Notes under the pieces: generated by a model
The model's database searches: none
What the model was told of the DNA's origin: nothing
The model's input: the letters and a program-made list of their open reading frames with translations, nothing else
Origin: an uncultured Candidatus Melainabacteria bacterium
GTDB taxonomy: Bacteria; Cyanobacteriota; Vampirovibrionia; Gastranaerophilales; Gastranaerophilaceae
Direction of reading: 5' to 3'
Length of the DNA stretch: 64,000 nucleotides
NCBI GenBank assembly: GCA_947364235.1
Contig: CANARY010000001.1
Coordinates: forward strand, 62,001-126,000
Program-made: the position numbers and the translations under genes
In this document: positions 25,214 through 32,884 of the stretch, piece by piece
Layout: each line of letters opens with the position of its first letter
How positions within the stretch are numbered: the stretch's first letter is position 1

Positions 25214-26518
25214 ATGTCAGAAAAAGTTTTAATATTAGGTTTATCAAAAAGCGGAATTTCTGCTGCCAAGTACGCCTTAACAAAAGGATACGATGTATAT
25301 CTTACAGAATCAAAAGCAGAGGTTAATCTTGAGCAGGTCAAAGAGCTTGAAGAACTTGGAGTAAAAGTAGAATACGGCTCACACAGTAACGAATTTATTG
25401 AAGGTACTGCGTTTGCAATTACAAGTCCGGGAATTCCTCCTAAATCAGAAATCTTCCAAAGATTAAACGCAAAGAATATTAAAATTATTTCAGAAGTCGA
25501 GTTTGCATATTTGAATACAAAAACTCCTTTTATTGCAATAACCGGAACAAACGGTAAAACAACCACAACTGCGCTTGTCTCGCATATCTTAAGCAAAAAA
25601 TTCTCTGCTCCTGTTTGCGGTAATATCGGAGTTCCTCCGACATCTTTGATTAATAAAAACCACGATTTTCTTGTACTTGAAATAAGTTCTTATCAGGCAG
25701 AAATGACAGACAAGTTCAAAGCCAAAATCGCTTGCTGGACAAACTTTACACCAGACCACATTGACTGGCACGGAGGATTGGAAAATTATTTTAAAGCAAA
25801 AGCCAAAATCTTTCTTCCGCCTCAAGAACCGGAGTTTGCTGTATTAAATGCAAAAGATGAAAAACTAAAAGAGTTTTCTAAAGAATGCAAAAACGTAATT
25901 TTCTTTGATAAACCTGAAGATTGCGGAATAAAAGATAACGCAATCTTTTACAAAGGCGAAGAAATAATAACGCTTACTGACTGTCCTCTCGTTGGTCATC
26001 ATAATTACCAGAACATTATGTGCGGGATAATTATTGCAAAACTCGTTGGTATGGATAATTCAGATATTCGCGAGCAAATTATCTCTTTCCGCGCTCCGGA
26101 ACACAGGCTTGAAAAAGTGCGTGAAATGAACGGAATAACTTTTTATAACGACTCAAAAGCTACAAATCCGGAAGCTTCAATCGTCGCAATAGATTCTTTT
26201 AACGGAGTTGACGTTGCATTAATCCTAGGAGGACGCGACAAGAACACAGATTTAACAGAAATGTGCGAGTCAATTAATAAGCACGTCAAAACAGTTCTCC
26301 TAATCGGAGAAGCCGCAGAAAGATTTGAAGAAAACCTGAAAAAAAATGGTTTTAGTAATATAATAAAAGAAGGCACGCTTGAGAGTGCAATAGACAGAGC
26401 AATCAGTTTGAACCCTGATGTAGTTCTGCTTTCACCAGCGTGTGCAAGTTTCGACATGTTCAAAAGCTATGAGCACAGAGGAGAAGTTTTCAAAGATTAT
26501 GTCTTATCAAAACAATAA
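25214..26518 (+). CDS. murD: UDP-N-acetylmuramoylalanine--D-glutamate ligase
   Basis: 434 residues. N-terminal nucleotide fold (ILGLSKSGISAAKYA), central ATP loop GTNGKTTTTALV, conserved NFTPDHIDWHG and C-terminal YNDSKATNPEAS. It adds D-glutamate to UDP-MurNAc-L-Ala in the cytoplasm. GGAGAG precedes the ATG. A TAAAAT box about 25 bases upstream may start the murD-ftsW-murG operon now that the island separates it from mraY. Confidence 0.97.
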   Translation: MSEKVLILGLSKSGISAAKYALTKGYDVYLTESKAEVNLEQVKELEELGVKVEYGSHSNEFIEGTAFAITSPGIPPKSEIFQRLNAKNIKIISEVEFAYLNTKTPFIAITGTNGKTTTTALVSHILSKKFSAPVCGNIGVPPTSLINKNHDFLVLEISSYQAEMTDKFKAKIACWTNFTPDHIDWHGGLENYFKAKAKIFLPPQEPEFAVLNAKDEKLKEFSKECKNVIFFDKPEDCGIKDNAIFYKGEEIITLTDCPLVGHHNYQNIMCGIIIAKLVGMDNSDIREQIISFRAPEHRLEKVREMNGITFYNDSKATNPEASIVAIDSFNGVDVALILGGRDKNTDLTEMCESINKHVKTVLLIGEAAERFEENLKKNGFSNIIKEGTLESAIDRAISLNPDVVLLSPACASFDMFKSYEHRGEVFKDYVLSKQ

Positions 26519-27653
26519 CCTTATACCAGAAAAAATGAGTATGCAAAACATGCAGTCAGACAGACCGCTTCTTGTGGCTGTAATTTTTCTTGTGGTTATC
26601 GGTTTGATGGCAATTTTTTCTGCAAGTGCTCCAAAATGCATTGATATGGGGCTAAACCCTGCAAGATTCCTTATCCAGCAGATTTTCGGAGTTATTGTAG
26701 GAGTCGTTGGCTTGAGATTTCTCGCAAACTTCCATTACAAAAAATTAATTGCTTACACTCTTCCGTTTGCAGCATTTGTAATCGTAATGCTTATTCTGGT
26801 TAAAGTTGCAGGTACAACTGTAAACGGCGCGCAAAGATGGATTAATATAGGACCTCTAAGCTTGCAGCCGTCAGAATTTGCAAAACCTGCTGTAGTAATG
26901 CTTTTAGCAGGAGTTTTTTGCAAAGACGCAAATATTTGGGATAATAACAAAATCGTAACTGCGTTCATACCTATACTTATTATGATTGCGCTTATTTTCA
27001 CGCAGCCAAACTTAAGTATGGTACTGCTTTTGCTTGCGACCTCAGTTGCAATTTACATCTGCGCAGGCGGTTCTCTGCAATTAACTTTTGGCGGAATTGG
27101 CGCAGGAGCATTACTTTTGTTTTTAAAAGGATTGAAATCTTACCAATCTTCAAGAATAACAACTTGGCTTCATCCTGAAGCAGACCCGCTTGGAGCTGGG
27201 TACAATATTATCCAGTCTCTTGTTGCATTTGCTTCCGGAGGGCTTTACGGCGTAGGCTACGGCAGCTCAAAACAAAAGCTTGCATGGCTTCCGGAAGCAC
27301 ACACTGACTTTATTTATGCAGTAATTGGAGAAGAACACGGATTCATCGGATGCCTTTTAATCATTTGCTTATTCTGGACAATCCTGCAAAGAGGTTTTCT
27401 TATTGCAGTTAAATGTCAGGACATGTACGGCAAGCTTCTGGCTCTCGGGCTTACGTTCTCAATTTGTTTCCAAGGATTTTTAAACATGTGGGTTGCAAGT
27501 TCATTCGTTCCTGCAACTGGTGTTCCAATGCCATTTATCAGTTACGGCGGTTCTTCAATCATGGTATCATTATGGATGATTGGAATTCTATTAAATATAT
27601 CAAAAGACAATGTGAAAAGGGTTAGGTTTGGCAATGTCAGAAGTATACAATAA
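26499..27653 (+). CDS. ftsW: Lipid II polymerase FtsW (SEDS family)
   Basis: 384 residues from the ATG at 26499, which overlaps murD by 20 bases; another in-frame ATG at 26535 is possible. About ten membrane helices. SEDS landmarks: GAQRWINIGPLSLQPSEFAKPA and the C-terminal PFISYGGSS. FtsW polymerises septal glycan strands; RodA is the elongation paralogue, but the position between murD and murG favours FtsW. The next gene also overlaps it. Confidence 0.93.
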   Translation: MSYQNNNLIPEKMSMQNMQSDRPLLVAVIFLVVIGLMAIFSASAPKCIDMGLNPARFLIQQIFGVIVGVVGLRFLANFHYKKLIAYTLPFAAFVIVMLILVKVAGTTVNGAQRWINIGPLSLQPSEFAKPAVVMLLAGVFCKDANIWDNNKIVTAFIPILIMIALIFTQPNLSMVLLLLATSVAIYICAGGSLQLTFGGIGAGALLLFLKGLKSYQSSRITTWLHPEADPLGAGYNIIQSLVAFASGGLYGVGYGSSKQKLAWLPEAHTDFIYAVIGEEHGFIGCLLIICLFWTILQRGFLIAVKCQDMYGKLLALGLTFSICFQGFLNMWVASSFVPATGVPMPFISYGGSSIMVSLWMIGILLNISKDNVKRVRFGNVRSIQ

Positions 27654-28740
27654 AACATATTTCGTCACCGGCGGAGGCACCGGAGGACACATTTATCCTG
27701 CGTTAGCTATAGCTGACGCTTTAGAAAATTCGAAAGTTTATTATGTTGGCAGCAAGCGCAACATGGAATTTGAACTTGCAACAAAAAAAGGTTACAAATT
27801 TCTTCACGTAAGCGTTTCTGGAATGCCGCGAAAGCTTAATCCAAAGTTCTTCATCTGGGGAATAAAGCTTGTCAAAGCAATTATCCGTTCTGTACGCTAT
27901 ATTAAAAAATACAAGCCGGATGCTGTATTTGCTACTGGAGGATATGTTTCTGCTCCAATGATTTTTGCCTGCAGAATTACTAAAACTCCATATATTATGC
28001 ATGACTGTGATGCCATGCCGGGGCTTGTTACAAGAAGATTATGCAAAAGAGCAAAATATGTGACTCTTGCTTTTGAAAAAGCCAAAAAATTTATCCCGAA
28101 CAAACACGCTGTTGTTACAGGAAATCCGATTAGAGAAGAGTTTGAAACACTATCAAGAGAACAAGCTGGAACTAATTTAGGAATTGATAGCAGAAAACTT
28201 ACGCTCTGCATTATGGGCGGCTCTCAAGGTGCAAAATCGATTAATAATACAGCTATCGAACTTTTGAAAGAATTCTCGCAAGAATTAAACTTACAGGTAA
28301 TTTTTCAGACAGGAAAGAAAAATTACGAAGAAGTTATTGAAAATATCAGAAAAATTTACCCTGCTTTTGAACAGGATAAAAACTTGATTATAAAACCGTA
28401 TTTCATGGATATGATATCTGTTTTAAAATCAAGTGACATTGTAGTTTCCCGCGCAGGCTCTTTGAGCCTTTCAGAAATTTGCGCCTCCGGAGCTGCTCCA
28501 ATCCTTGTTCCTTACCCTCACGCAGCAGCTAACCATCAAAGAATTAACGCGAAATATCTGTTAGAAATGGGAGCTTGCGTTTATATCGAAGATAAAGATT
28601 TAGACCCGAACAAGCTGAGAGAAGAAATCGTTTCAATGGTAGAAAATCCTGTGAAAATAAACTATTTGAAACAAAACTCTTCACATCTTGCAAAATTTGA
28701 CGCAGCTAAAAGAATAGTTGAATTGATACAAAGCTTGTAA
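27634..28740 (+). CDS. murG: UDP-GlcNAc:lipid I N-acetylglucosaminyltransferase
   Basis: 368 residues from the ATG at 27634 (overlapping ftsW by 20 bases). N-terminal glycine loop GGGTGGHIYPALAIA, second loop IMGGSQGAKSIN, and the donor-binding region PYPHAAANHQRINA typical of GT28. It adds GlcNAc to lipid I to give lipid II at the inner face of the membrane. Last gene of the murD-ftsW-murG block. Confidence 0.97.
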   Translation: MSEVYNKTYFVTGGGTGGHIYPALAIADALENSKVYYVGSKRNMEFELATKKGYKFLHVSVSGMPRKLNPKFFIWGIKLVKAIIRSVRYIKKYKPDAVFATGGYVSAPMIFACRITKTPYIMHDCDAMPGLVTRRLCKRAKYVTLAFEKAKKFIPNKHAVVTGNPIREEFETLSREQAGTNLGIDSRKLTLCIMGGSQGAKSINNTAIELLKEFSQELNLQVIFQTGKKNYEEVIENIRKIYPAFEQDKNLIIKPYFMDMISVLKSSDIVVSRAGSLSLSEICASGAAPILVPYPHAAANHQRINAKYLLEMGACVYIEDKDLDPNKLREEIVSMVENPVKINYLKQNSSHLAKFDAAKRIVELIQSL

Positions 28741-28840
28741 TTGAAACTTTTTATATTTTAATTTGCCTTTCTCAAAATCATCCTTAAAACTTATACAAAT
28801 GACCAATTTCGAGAGACTTTTGAGACAGGATAATAATTGT

Positions 28841-29623
28841 ATGAAAAAAGTTTTGAGCATTTTTTTACTACTAATATTTGCATCGCTTCCAATCAGCGCA
28901 GCCACGATTCAAGGCGGAGTTGCAGAGCAGGGAAGCGGAAATTCAAGCCGTATTATCGACAAAAAAACCGGTCAGGGAGTCGGAGGGGCGCGTGTCAGCC
29001 TGCCAAAACAGCATTATTCCACCCAAACCGATTCCAGCGGATTCTTTGAACTTGATACACAAATAACAGGTCCGAGCATAATGTCTGTTCAGAAAGAAAA
29101 TTACAAACCTTTCACAATGACAATCAACGACAAAACTCTTGAAGCTCCAATTGTTGTCGGTATCGAAAAATCAAACGCCACCGACCTTTCTCTTGACGCT
29201 AATATGTACCATTTAGGAGACGACAGCTATTCAGACCTTTCTGCCAACGCAGGAGAGTTCAGAATGCAGGCAATTGGACCATTTTACACAAAAAGATTTA
29301 CACTCAAAAACCTTAACCTTGCCAAACCTGTTTACCTTGTAATCGGCTCAATCATTGGCATAGATACAGCTATGGCGCGTTCTATGGGACAGAATAAAAT
29401 ACCAAACGCATTTGCTTCTCCTCCGGAAGTTTATTTTAACGGCAACAAGATTTCAGAAATCCAAGTGAACGGAGACGGTCAAAAAATTAAGCTCCCGCCA
29501 AGCTTAATTAAGAAAAATCAAGTAAACGAAATCACAATCAAAACCGGCAGAAATCTTATGCAGACTGCTTATGTTGACTTTGACGACATTGAGTTCATGA
29601 ACTTAATTATTGAAAACGATTAG
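28841..29623 (+). CDS. Secreted protein with carboxypeptidase-regulatory-like domain
   Basis: 260 residues from the ATG at 28841; the upstream frame gives a non-conserved leader. Signal peptide MKKVLSIFLLLIFASLPISA is followed by a CarboxypepD-regulatory (Ig-like) segment at about 30-95: VGGARVSLPKQHYSTQTDSSGFFEL. The rest is beta-rich and unrecognised. It is probably periplasmic or surface-associated. GATAAT ends six bases before the ATG, another leaderless candidate. The 3' end overlaps that of rdgB on the other strand by 17 bases. Confidence 0.8.
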   Translation: MKKVLSIFLLLIFASLPISAATIQGGVAEQGSGNSSRIIDKKTGQGVGGARVSLPKQHYSTQTDSSGFFELDTQITGPSIMSVQKENYKPFTMTINDKTLEAPIVVGIEKSNATDLSLDANMYHLGDDSYSDLSANAGEFRMQAIGPFYTKRFTLKNLNLAKPVYLVIGSIIGIDTAMARSMGQNKIPNAFASPPEVYFNGNKISEIQVNGDGQKIKLPPSLIKKNQVNEITIKTGRNLMQTAYVDFDDIEFMNLIIEND

Positions 29624-30242
29624 TAAGATATTTAATTACTTCTCTCAATGCGACAGAACGATGTGAAACCTTATTCTTTTCACTTTCACTAAGCTGCGCC
29701 ATCGTAACATTTCTTTCTTCAACAAGGAAAATCGGGTCATACCCGAAGCCGTTCACCCCAGAAGCTTTCTGAGTAATACTTCCTCTGCAGACTCCTCTGT
29801 ATGCAAACTCGACTTCGCCTTCAGGATTAACAAGAGTCATTGCACAAACAAATTCTGCTTCTCTATCTTCAACACCTTCCATCTCGCACAAAACTCGTTC
29901 AATTCTTTTCTCCGGCGTCTCAGCATATCTTGCCGAATAAATTCCAGGTTTTCCTCCAAGAGCTTTGATACAAAGTCCTGAATCATCAGCAAGAGTCCAA
30001 GTTTTAGTAAGCTCCCACGCTGCAAGAGCTTTTATCTTGGAATTTTCTTCAAAAGTCTCTCCGTCTTCAACAGGATCAAATCCATCCGGAGGCAGGATAA
30101 ATTCAATGTTCTGCTTGGAGTCTGAATTTGAAGCTGACTCGGAAGAAATATCCAAACCTGTAATAATACTATTGTCAGCCGACAAAATGTCTACAACTTC
30201 CTTAACTTTATGTGGATTAGATGATGCTAAAACTATTCTCAT
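29607..30242 (-). CDS. rdgB: XTP/dITP pyrophosphatase (Ham1/RdgB family)
   Basis: 211 residues, slightly longer than usual because of an insert around residues 35-60 (SESASNSDSKQNIEFILPPDGF). Family motifs: VLASSNPHKVKE, TLADDSGLCIKALGGKPGIYSARYA, GFGYDPIFL and HRSVALREV. It removes non-canonical purine nucleotides such as ITP and XTP from the pool. AAAGGG precedes the ATG by nine bases. It lies downstream of the membrane-anchored gene at 30351 and may share its transcript. Confidence 0.95.
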   Translation of the reverse strand: MRIVLASSNPHKVKEVVDILSADNSIITGLDISSESASNSDSKQNIEFILPPDGFDPVEDGETFEENSKIKALAAWELTKTWTLADDSGLCIKALGGKPGIYSARYAETPEKRIERVLCEMEGVEDREAEFVCAMTLVNPEGEVEFAYRGVCRGSITQKASGVNGFGYDPIFLVEERNVTMAQLSESEKNKVSHRSVALREVIKYLTNRFQ

Positions 30243-30250
30243 TTATTATA

Positions 30251-30280
30251 CCCTTTGGGCGGAGCGCATCCCGCCACACT
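30251..30280. repeat. Copy 3 of the dispersed intergenic repeat
   Basis: CCCTTTGGGCGGAGCGCATC then CCGCC. It has the best hairpin of the three copies (GGCGG/CCGCC) and lies just upstream of rdgB. Confidence 0.55.
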
Positions 30281-30292
30281 ACCAACTTCTAT

Positions 30293-30346
30293 TATACCTG
30301 CTTGCGCTCCTTCTGAACAGGCTGCCAGCCCGAAGAGCGCCATACA
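30293..30346. other. Structured spacer between rdgB and the 189-residue gene
   Basis: GCGCTC (at about 30304) and GAGCGC (near 30336) form outer arms around an inner GGCT-GCC-AGCC hairpin. There is no clear T-run. It may be a processing site or weak attenuator. Confidence 0.35.
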
Positions 30347-30350
30347 TTAT

Positions 30351-30920
30351 TTACCTCTTGCTTTCACAATTTTTAATCCTCCGCGTAAGCTTAAACACAT
30401 TTCTGTCTTTTAAAGGCTCAATGCTATTTACACTTAAAACACTTTGATTATGTTTTAAATAAACCGCAAACCCGTACTCTTCACTTACGCACGCTGTTCT
30501 TGAGCTTGAAAGATTAATCAAAATACAATCAAATCCGTTAATATTTGTTCGCTTTGAAGTCACTTTTTGATTTACAGAAACACCGTTAGGAATTCTTGTT
30601 GTTACAGAACCCCCGTTTCTCCAATTCAAAAGAGGATTAATCGGATTTCTTTGCTGAATATCATTTTCGTTAAAATTAAAACTTTTCACACTCTTAGAAT
30701 CAGAGCTGTAAGAATAAAACTTTTTACCATTATACAAAAACGTGTAACCCCCTTTTGAATTTATATATTCAGTGCGCCATTTTTTATCCGCAAAATAAGA
30801 TTTAAAAGGCAGTTTTTCACCCCCTACAATCATATCCCCTTCTATCACATACCCTTTATCACTTCTGAAATACAATATCAACATGATAATTGCAGCCAAA
30901 ATCAAAAAATATCTTTTCAT
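30351..30920 (-). CDS. Membrane-anchored hypothetical protein
   Basis: 189 residues. One N-terminal hydrophobic segment (MKRYFLILAAIIMLILYF) acts as an uncleaved anchor or signal. The remainder looks like a beta-rich extracytoplasmic domain with short strands around basic and aromatic residues (YFADKKWRTEYI, FLYNGKKFYSYS). The pattern recalls LolA-like or DUF4412-like outer-membrane lipoprotein-sorting folds, but no motif secures this. Two cysteines (near residues 130-145) could form a disulfide. It sits between a glycosyltransferase gene and rdgB. Confidence 0.7.
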   Translation of the reverse strand: MKRYFLILAAIIMLILYFRSDKGYVIEGDMIVGGEKLPFKSYFADKKWRTEYINSKGGYTFLYNGKKFYSYSSDSKSVKSFNFNENDIQQRNPINPLLNWRNGGSVTTRIPNGVSVNQKVTSKRTNINGFDCILINLSSSRTACVSEEYGFAVYLKHNQSVLSVNSIEPLKDRNVFKLTRRIKNCESKR

Positions 30921-30923
30921 TAA

Positions 30924-31715
30924 CTATTGCCTTTTGTTATAATAAATCAGCTCTTTTTCAGTATCCAAAGCTTTTCCGCCCTTATTAAACAGCTTAATTT
31001 TAAGCCCTAATTTTGCAAGCCTGTATTTTAAACTAACCCCGAGAACTTCCAGCCCGTATTTGCAGGAACGGAGAAAGTTAATTGACGAAGCTTCTGCAAA
31101 ATATTTTGTCGGACAAGAAATTTCTCCAATTTTGTAACCATTAAAAAGAATAAGCGCTAGCATTTCATTATCGAAAATAAAATCATCGCTGCAATCTTCA
31201 AGCGGAAGTCTTTCAAGAATTTCTCTTGTAAATCCTCTAAAACCTGTATGATATTCTGAAAGCTTTTCACCAATCAAAACATTTTCAAACTCTGTTAAAA
31301 ACCTATTTGAAATAAACTTATACATAGGCATGCCGCCTTTTAAAGCAGAGTTTCCAAGCATTCTAGAAGCAATAACAGCATCGTATTCGCCAAAAGCCAT
31401 CATAGAAGCAATAGCAGGAAGAAGCTTCGGAGTATACTGATAATCCGGATGAAGCATTATTACAATATCAGCCCCTGCTCTTAAAGCCGCTCTATAACAA
31501 GATTTCTGGTTTCCGCCGTAACCTTTATTTTTCTCATGCACTATTGTTGTAATGTTTAAATCTTTTGCAATTTCTTTGGTATTATCCGAAGAGAAATCGT
31601 CGACAAGAATAATCTCGTCGACGAAATTTTGATAAATCTCATTATAAGTTTTTTCTAAAGTTTTTTCTGCATTATAAGCAGGCATTATAATTACAACTTT
31701 TTTATTATTAATCAT
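30924..31715 (-). CDS. Family 2 glycosyltransferase, polyprenyl-phosphate sugar synthase type
   Basis: 263 residues. GT-A fold motifs: [34 protein letters not shown] (in place of DADLQ) and [10 protein letters not shown]. The absence of C-terminal membrane helices resembles soluble dolichyl-phosphate mannose synthase. It likely charges undecaprenyl phosphate with a sugar from a nucleotide donor, which could feed the GT-C enzyme at 19828; that link is inference. It starts close after hpf and precedes the 189-residue gene by three bases. Confidence 0.87.
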   Translation of the reverse strand: MINNKKVVIIMPAYNAEKTLEKTYNEIYQNFVDEIILVDDFSSDNTKEIAKDLNITTIVHEKNKGYGGNQKSCYRAALRAGADIVIMLHPDYQYTPKLLPAIASMMAFGEYDAVIASRMLGNSALKGGMPMYKFISNRFLTEFENVLIGEKLSEYHTGFRGFTREILERLPLEDCSDDFIFDNEMLALILFNGYKIGEISCPTKYFAEASSINFLRSCKYGLEVLGVSLKYRLAKLGLKIKLFNKGGKALDTEKELIYYNKRQ

Positions 31716-31747
31716 ACCTTATATTCCGGGTTTTACCACCCAGCCTG

Positions 31748-32101
31748 CTAACTTTCTGCAACTTCTTCCTTTTCTTCAGCATTTCTGATAGAAGACTTGT
31801 CAGAAGAAAGGGCTTTGTCTTTAAACTTTTGAACCTGTCTTGACAATTTGTCAGCTAACAAATCGATGCTTGCATACATAGATTCAGCAGCTTCTTCACA
31901 ATGAACAACACCAGTATTCATTTTGCAAGACACTTCTGCAACGTGTTTGCCAGTTGCTGCCGGATTTTTGATTACAGAAAGAACTACATCAATGCCGGTA
32001 ATCTGATCATAATGATTAGCTACTTTACCGATTTTTTCTTTCACATAAGCTTTGATAGCATCTGTAATCTCAATGTTTTTACCGTTTACGTGTATATGCA
32101 T
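31748..32101 (-). CDS. hpf: Ribosome hibernation promoting factor, short form
   Basis: 117 residues: the S30AE domain (MHIHVNGKNIEITDAIKAYVKEKIGKV, HVAEVSCKMN) with a short charged tail and no C-terminal dimerisation domain, so it is the short HPF/YfiA type. It binds the 30S decoding site in stationary phase. Near-perfect ribosome site AGGAGGTG lies just upstream. Confidence 0.93.
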   Translation of the reverse strand: MHIHVNGKNIEITDAIKAYVKEKIGKVANHYDQITGIDVVLSVIKNPAATGKHVAEVSCKMNTGVVHCEEAAESMYASIDLLADKLSRQVQKFKDKALSSDKSSIRNAEEKEEVAES

Positions 32102-32170
32102 TTACACCTCCTAATGTACTACTTTTTTATTGTACACTATTTTTACAAATTTTTAAAGTGGTTTTTATTC

Positions 32171-32386
32171 TTACTCTAAAATCTGAGGCATTTCAACATT
32201 TGGTGCACCAATTGTTCTGACAAGCTCAAGAACAGCAGCTTTCATCTGGCATTTCTGCGCAGCAGCGCTGAAAAAATCACTGTAAAAACAACCTTCGCAA
32301 ACACAACCGCGTTTATAACATTCTAAAGCCGTAGGCGTCCATCTTTTTACGGCAATAGCTCTCCCCATATCACGACTCTTAAACAC
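32171..32386 (-). CDS. Small cysteine-rich protein of unknown function
   Basis: 71 residues from a GTG at 32386, supported by GGGAGG six bases upstream. It contains a compact cysteine cluster CYKRGCVCEGCFY and a fifth cysteine in QKCQMKAAVLELVRTIGAP, enough to hold a zinc or Fe-S centre. The charged start MFKSRDMGRAIAVKRW could contact nucleic acid. I recall similar short proteins in gut Clostridia and Melainabacteria but cannot name a function. It is transcribed away from the long typA leader region. Confidence 0.75.
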   Translation of the reverse strand: MFKSRDMGRAIAVKRWTPTALECYKRGCVCEGCFYSDFFSAAAQKCQMKAAVLELVRTIGAPNVEMPQILE

Positions 32387-32657
32387 TTATTCCTCCCGAA
32401 TATAAATTTGTGATTTTATCTATTTAAAAGGGACTCTCGCTCCCTTGCATATTTTAATTATATAGACTCAGAAAGCTTTTACAACCCATAAAACTATAAA
32501 TGTAACGATTTCTTAAAGAAGTTGCAAAGCCACAATCTTGCTGGCACTTGCTTTTTAAACCCATGCTCAGCCCCTGCTGCTGCATGGTTACAGCGATTTA
32601 AATCATGAAAACGCATGCCATGACCATGTTTGCATGCTATTTAGAATTAGTAAAGAA
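32387..32657. other. Gene-free stretch upstream of typA
   Basis: No open frame with a ribosome site is seen on either strand. Visible items are an AAGGGA / TCCCTT hairpin near 32440-32455 and many TGCATG/CATGC words between 32570 and 32640. A TGTAACGATTT element lies near 32510. It does not match RNase P, tmRNA, 6S or SRP RNA by eye. Confidence 0.4.
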
Positions 32658-32686
32658 TTGTAACGAAATTTGCATGGGCTTATAAT
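32658..32686 (+). promoter_or_regulatory. Promoter of the typA leader
   Basis: -35 TTGTAA (32658-32663), 17-bp spacer, -10 TATAAT (32681-32686). The -35 box overlaps a TGTAACGAAAT element. The predicted start near 32693 gives a leader of about 190 bases. Confidence 0.6.
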
Positions 32687-32717
32687 ATTGTAATTTAGCC
32701 TTGATGATTTACAATAT

Positions 32718-32841
32718 AAGTGTAAAAATAACACTTCGAAAATTTGAAAAATCCAAAAATGATAAATTTTTGAGATTTTTCAGATTTGAGGTTAGGTGTG
32801 TGAGGCGCCGATTGTGCGCGAGACAGCTCACAATCGGCGCC
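32718..32841 (+). promoter_or_regulatory. Structured 5' leader of typA
   Basis: Three successive hairpins. The first is AAGTGT/ACACTT (32718-32736). The second is a 16-bp A/T-rich stem with one bulge (32745-32782; TGAAAAATC and CAAAAAT arms). The third is a perfect 13-bp GC-rich stem GGCGCCGATTGTG/CACAATCGGCGCC (32804-32841). The sequence suggests an RNA-level control element of unknown type. Confidence 0.55.
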
Positions 32842-32884
32842 GAAACCGTACCACTAGACAAAATATAATATAGGGAATGGAATT

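Noticed and set aside
32387-32884. Housekeeping RNA (RNase P, tmRNA, 6S or SRP RNA)
   Set aside because: None of the conserved core sequences of these RNAs can be recognised on either strand. The hairpins fit a leader better.
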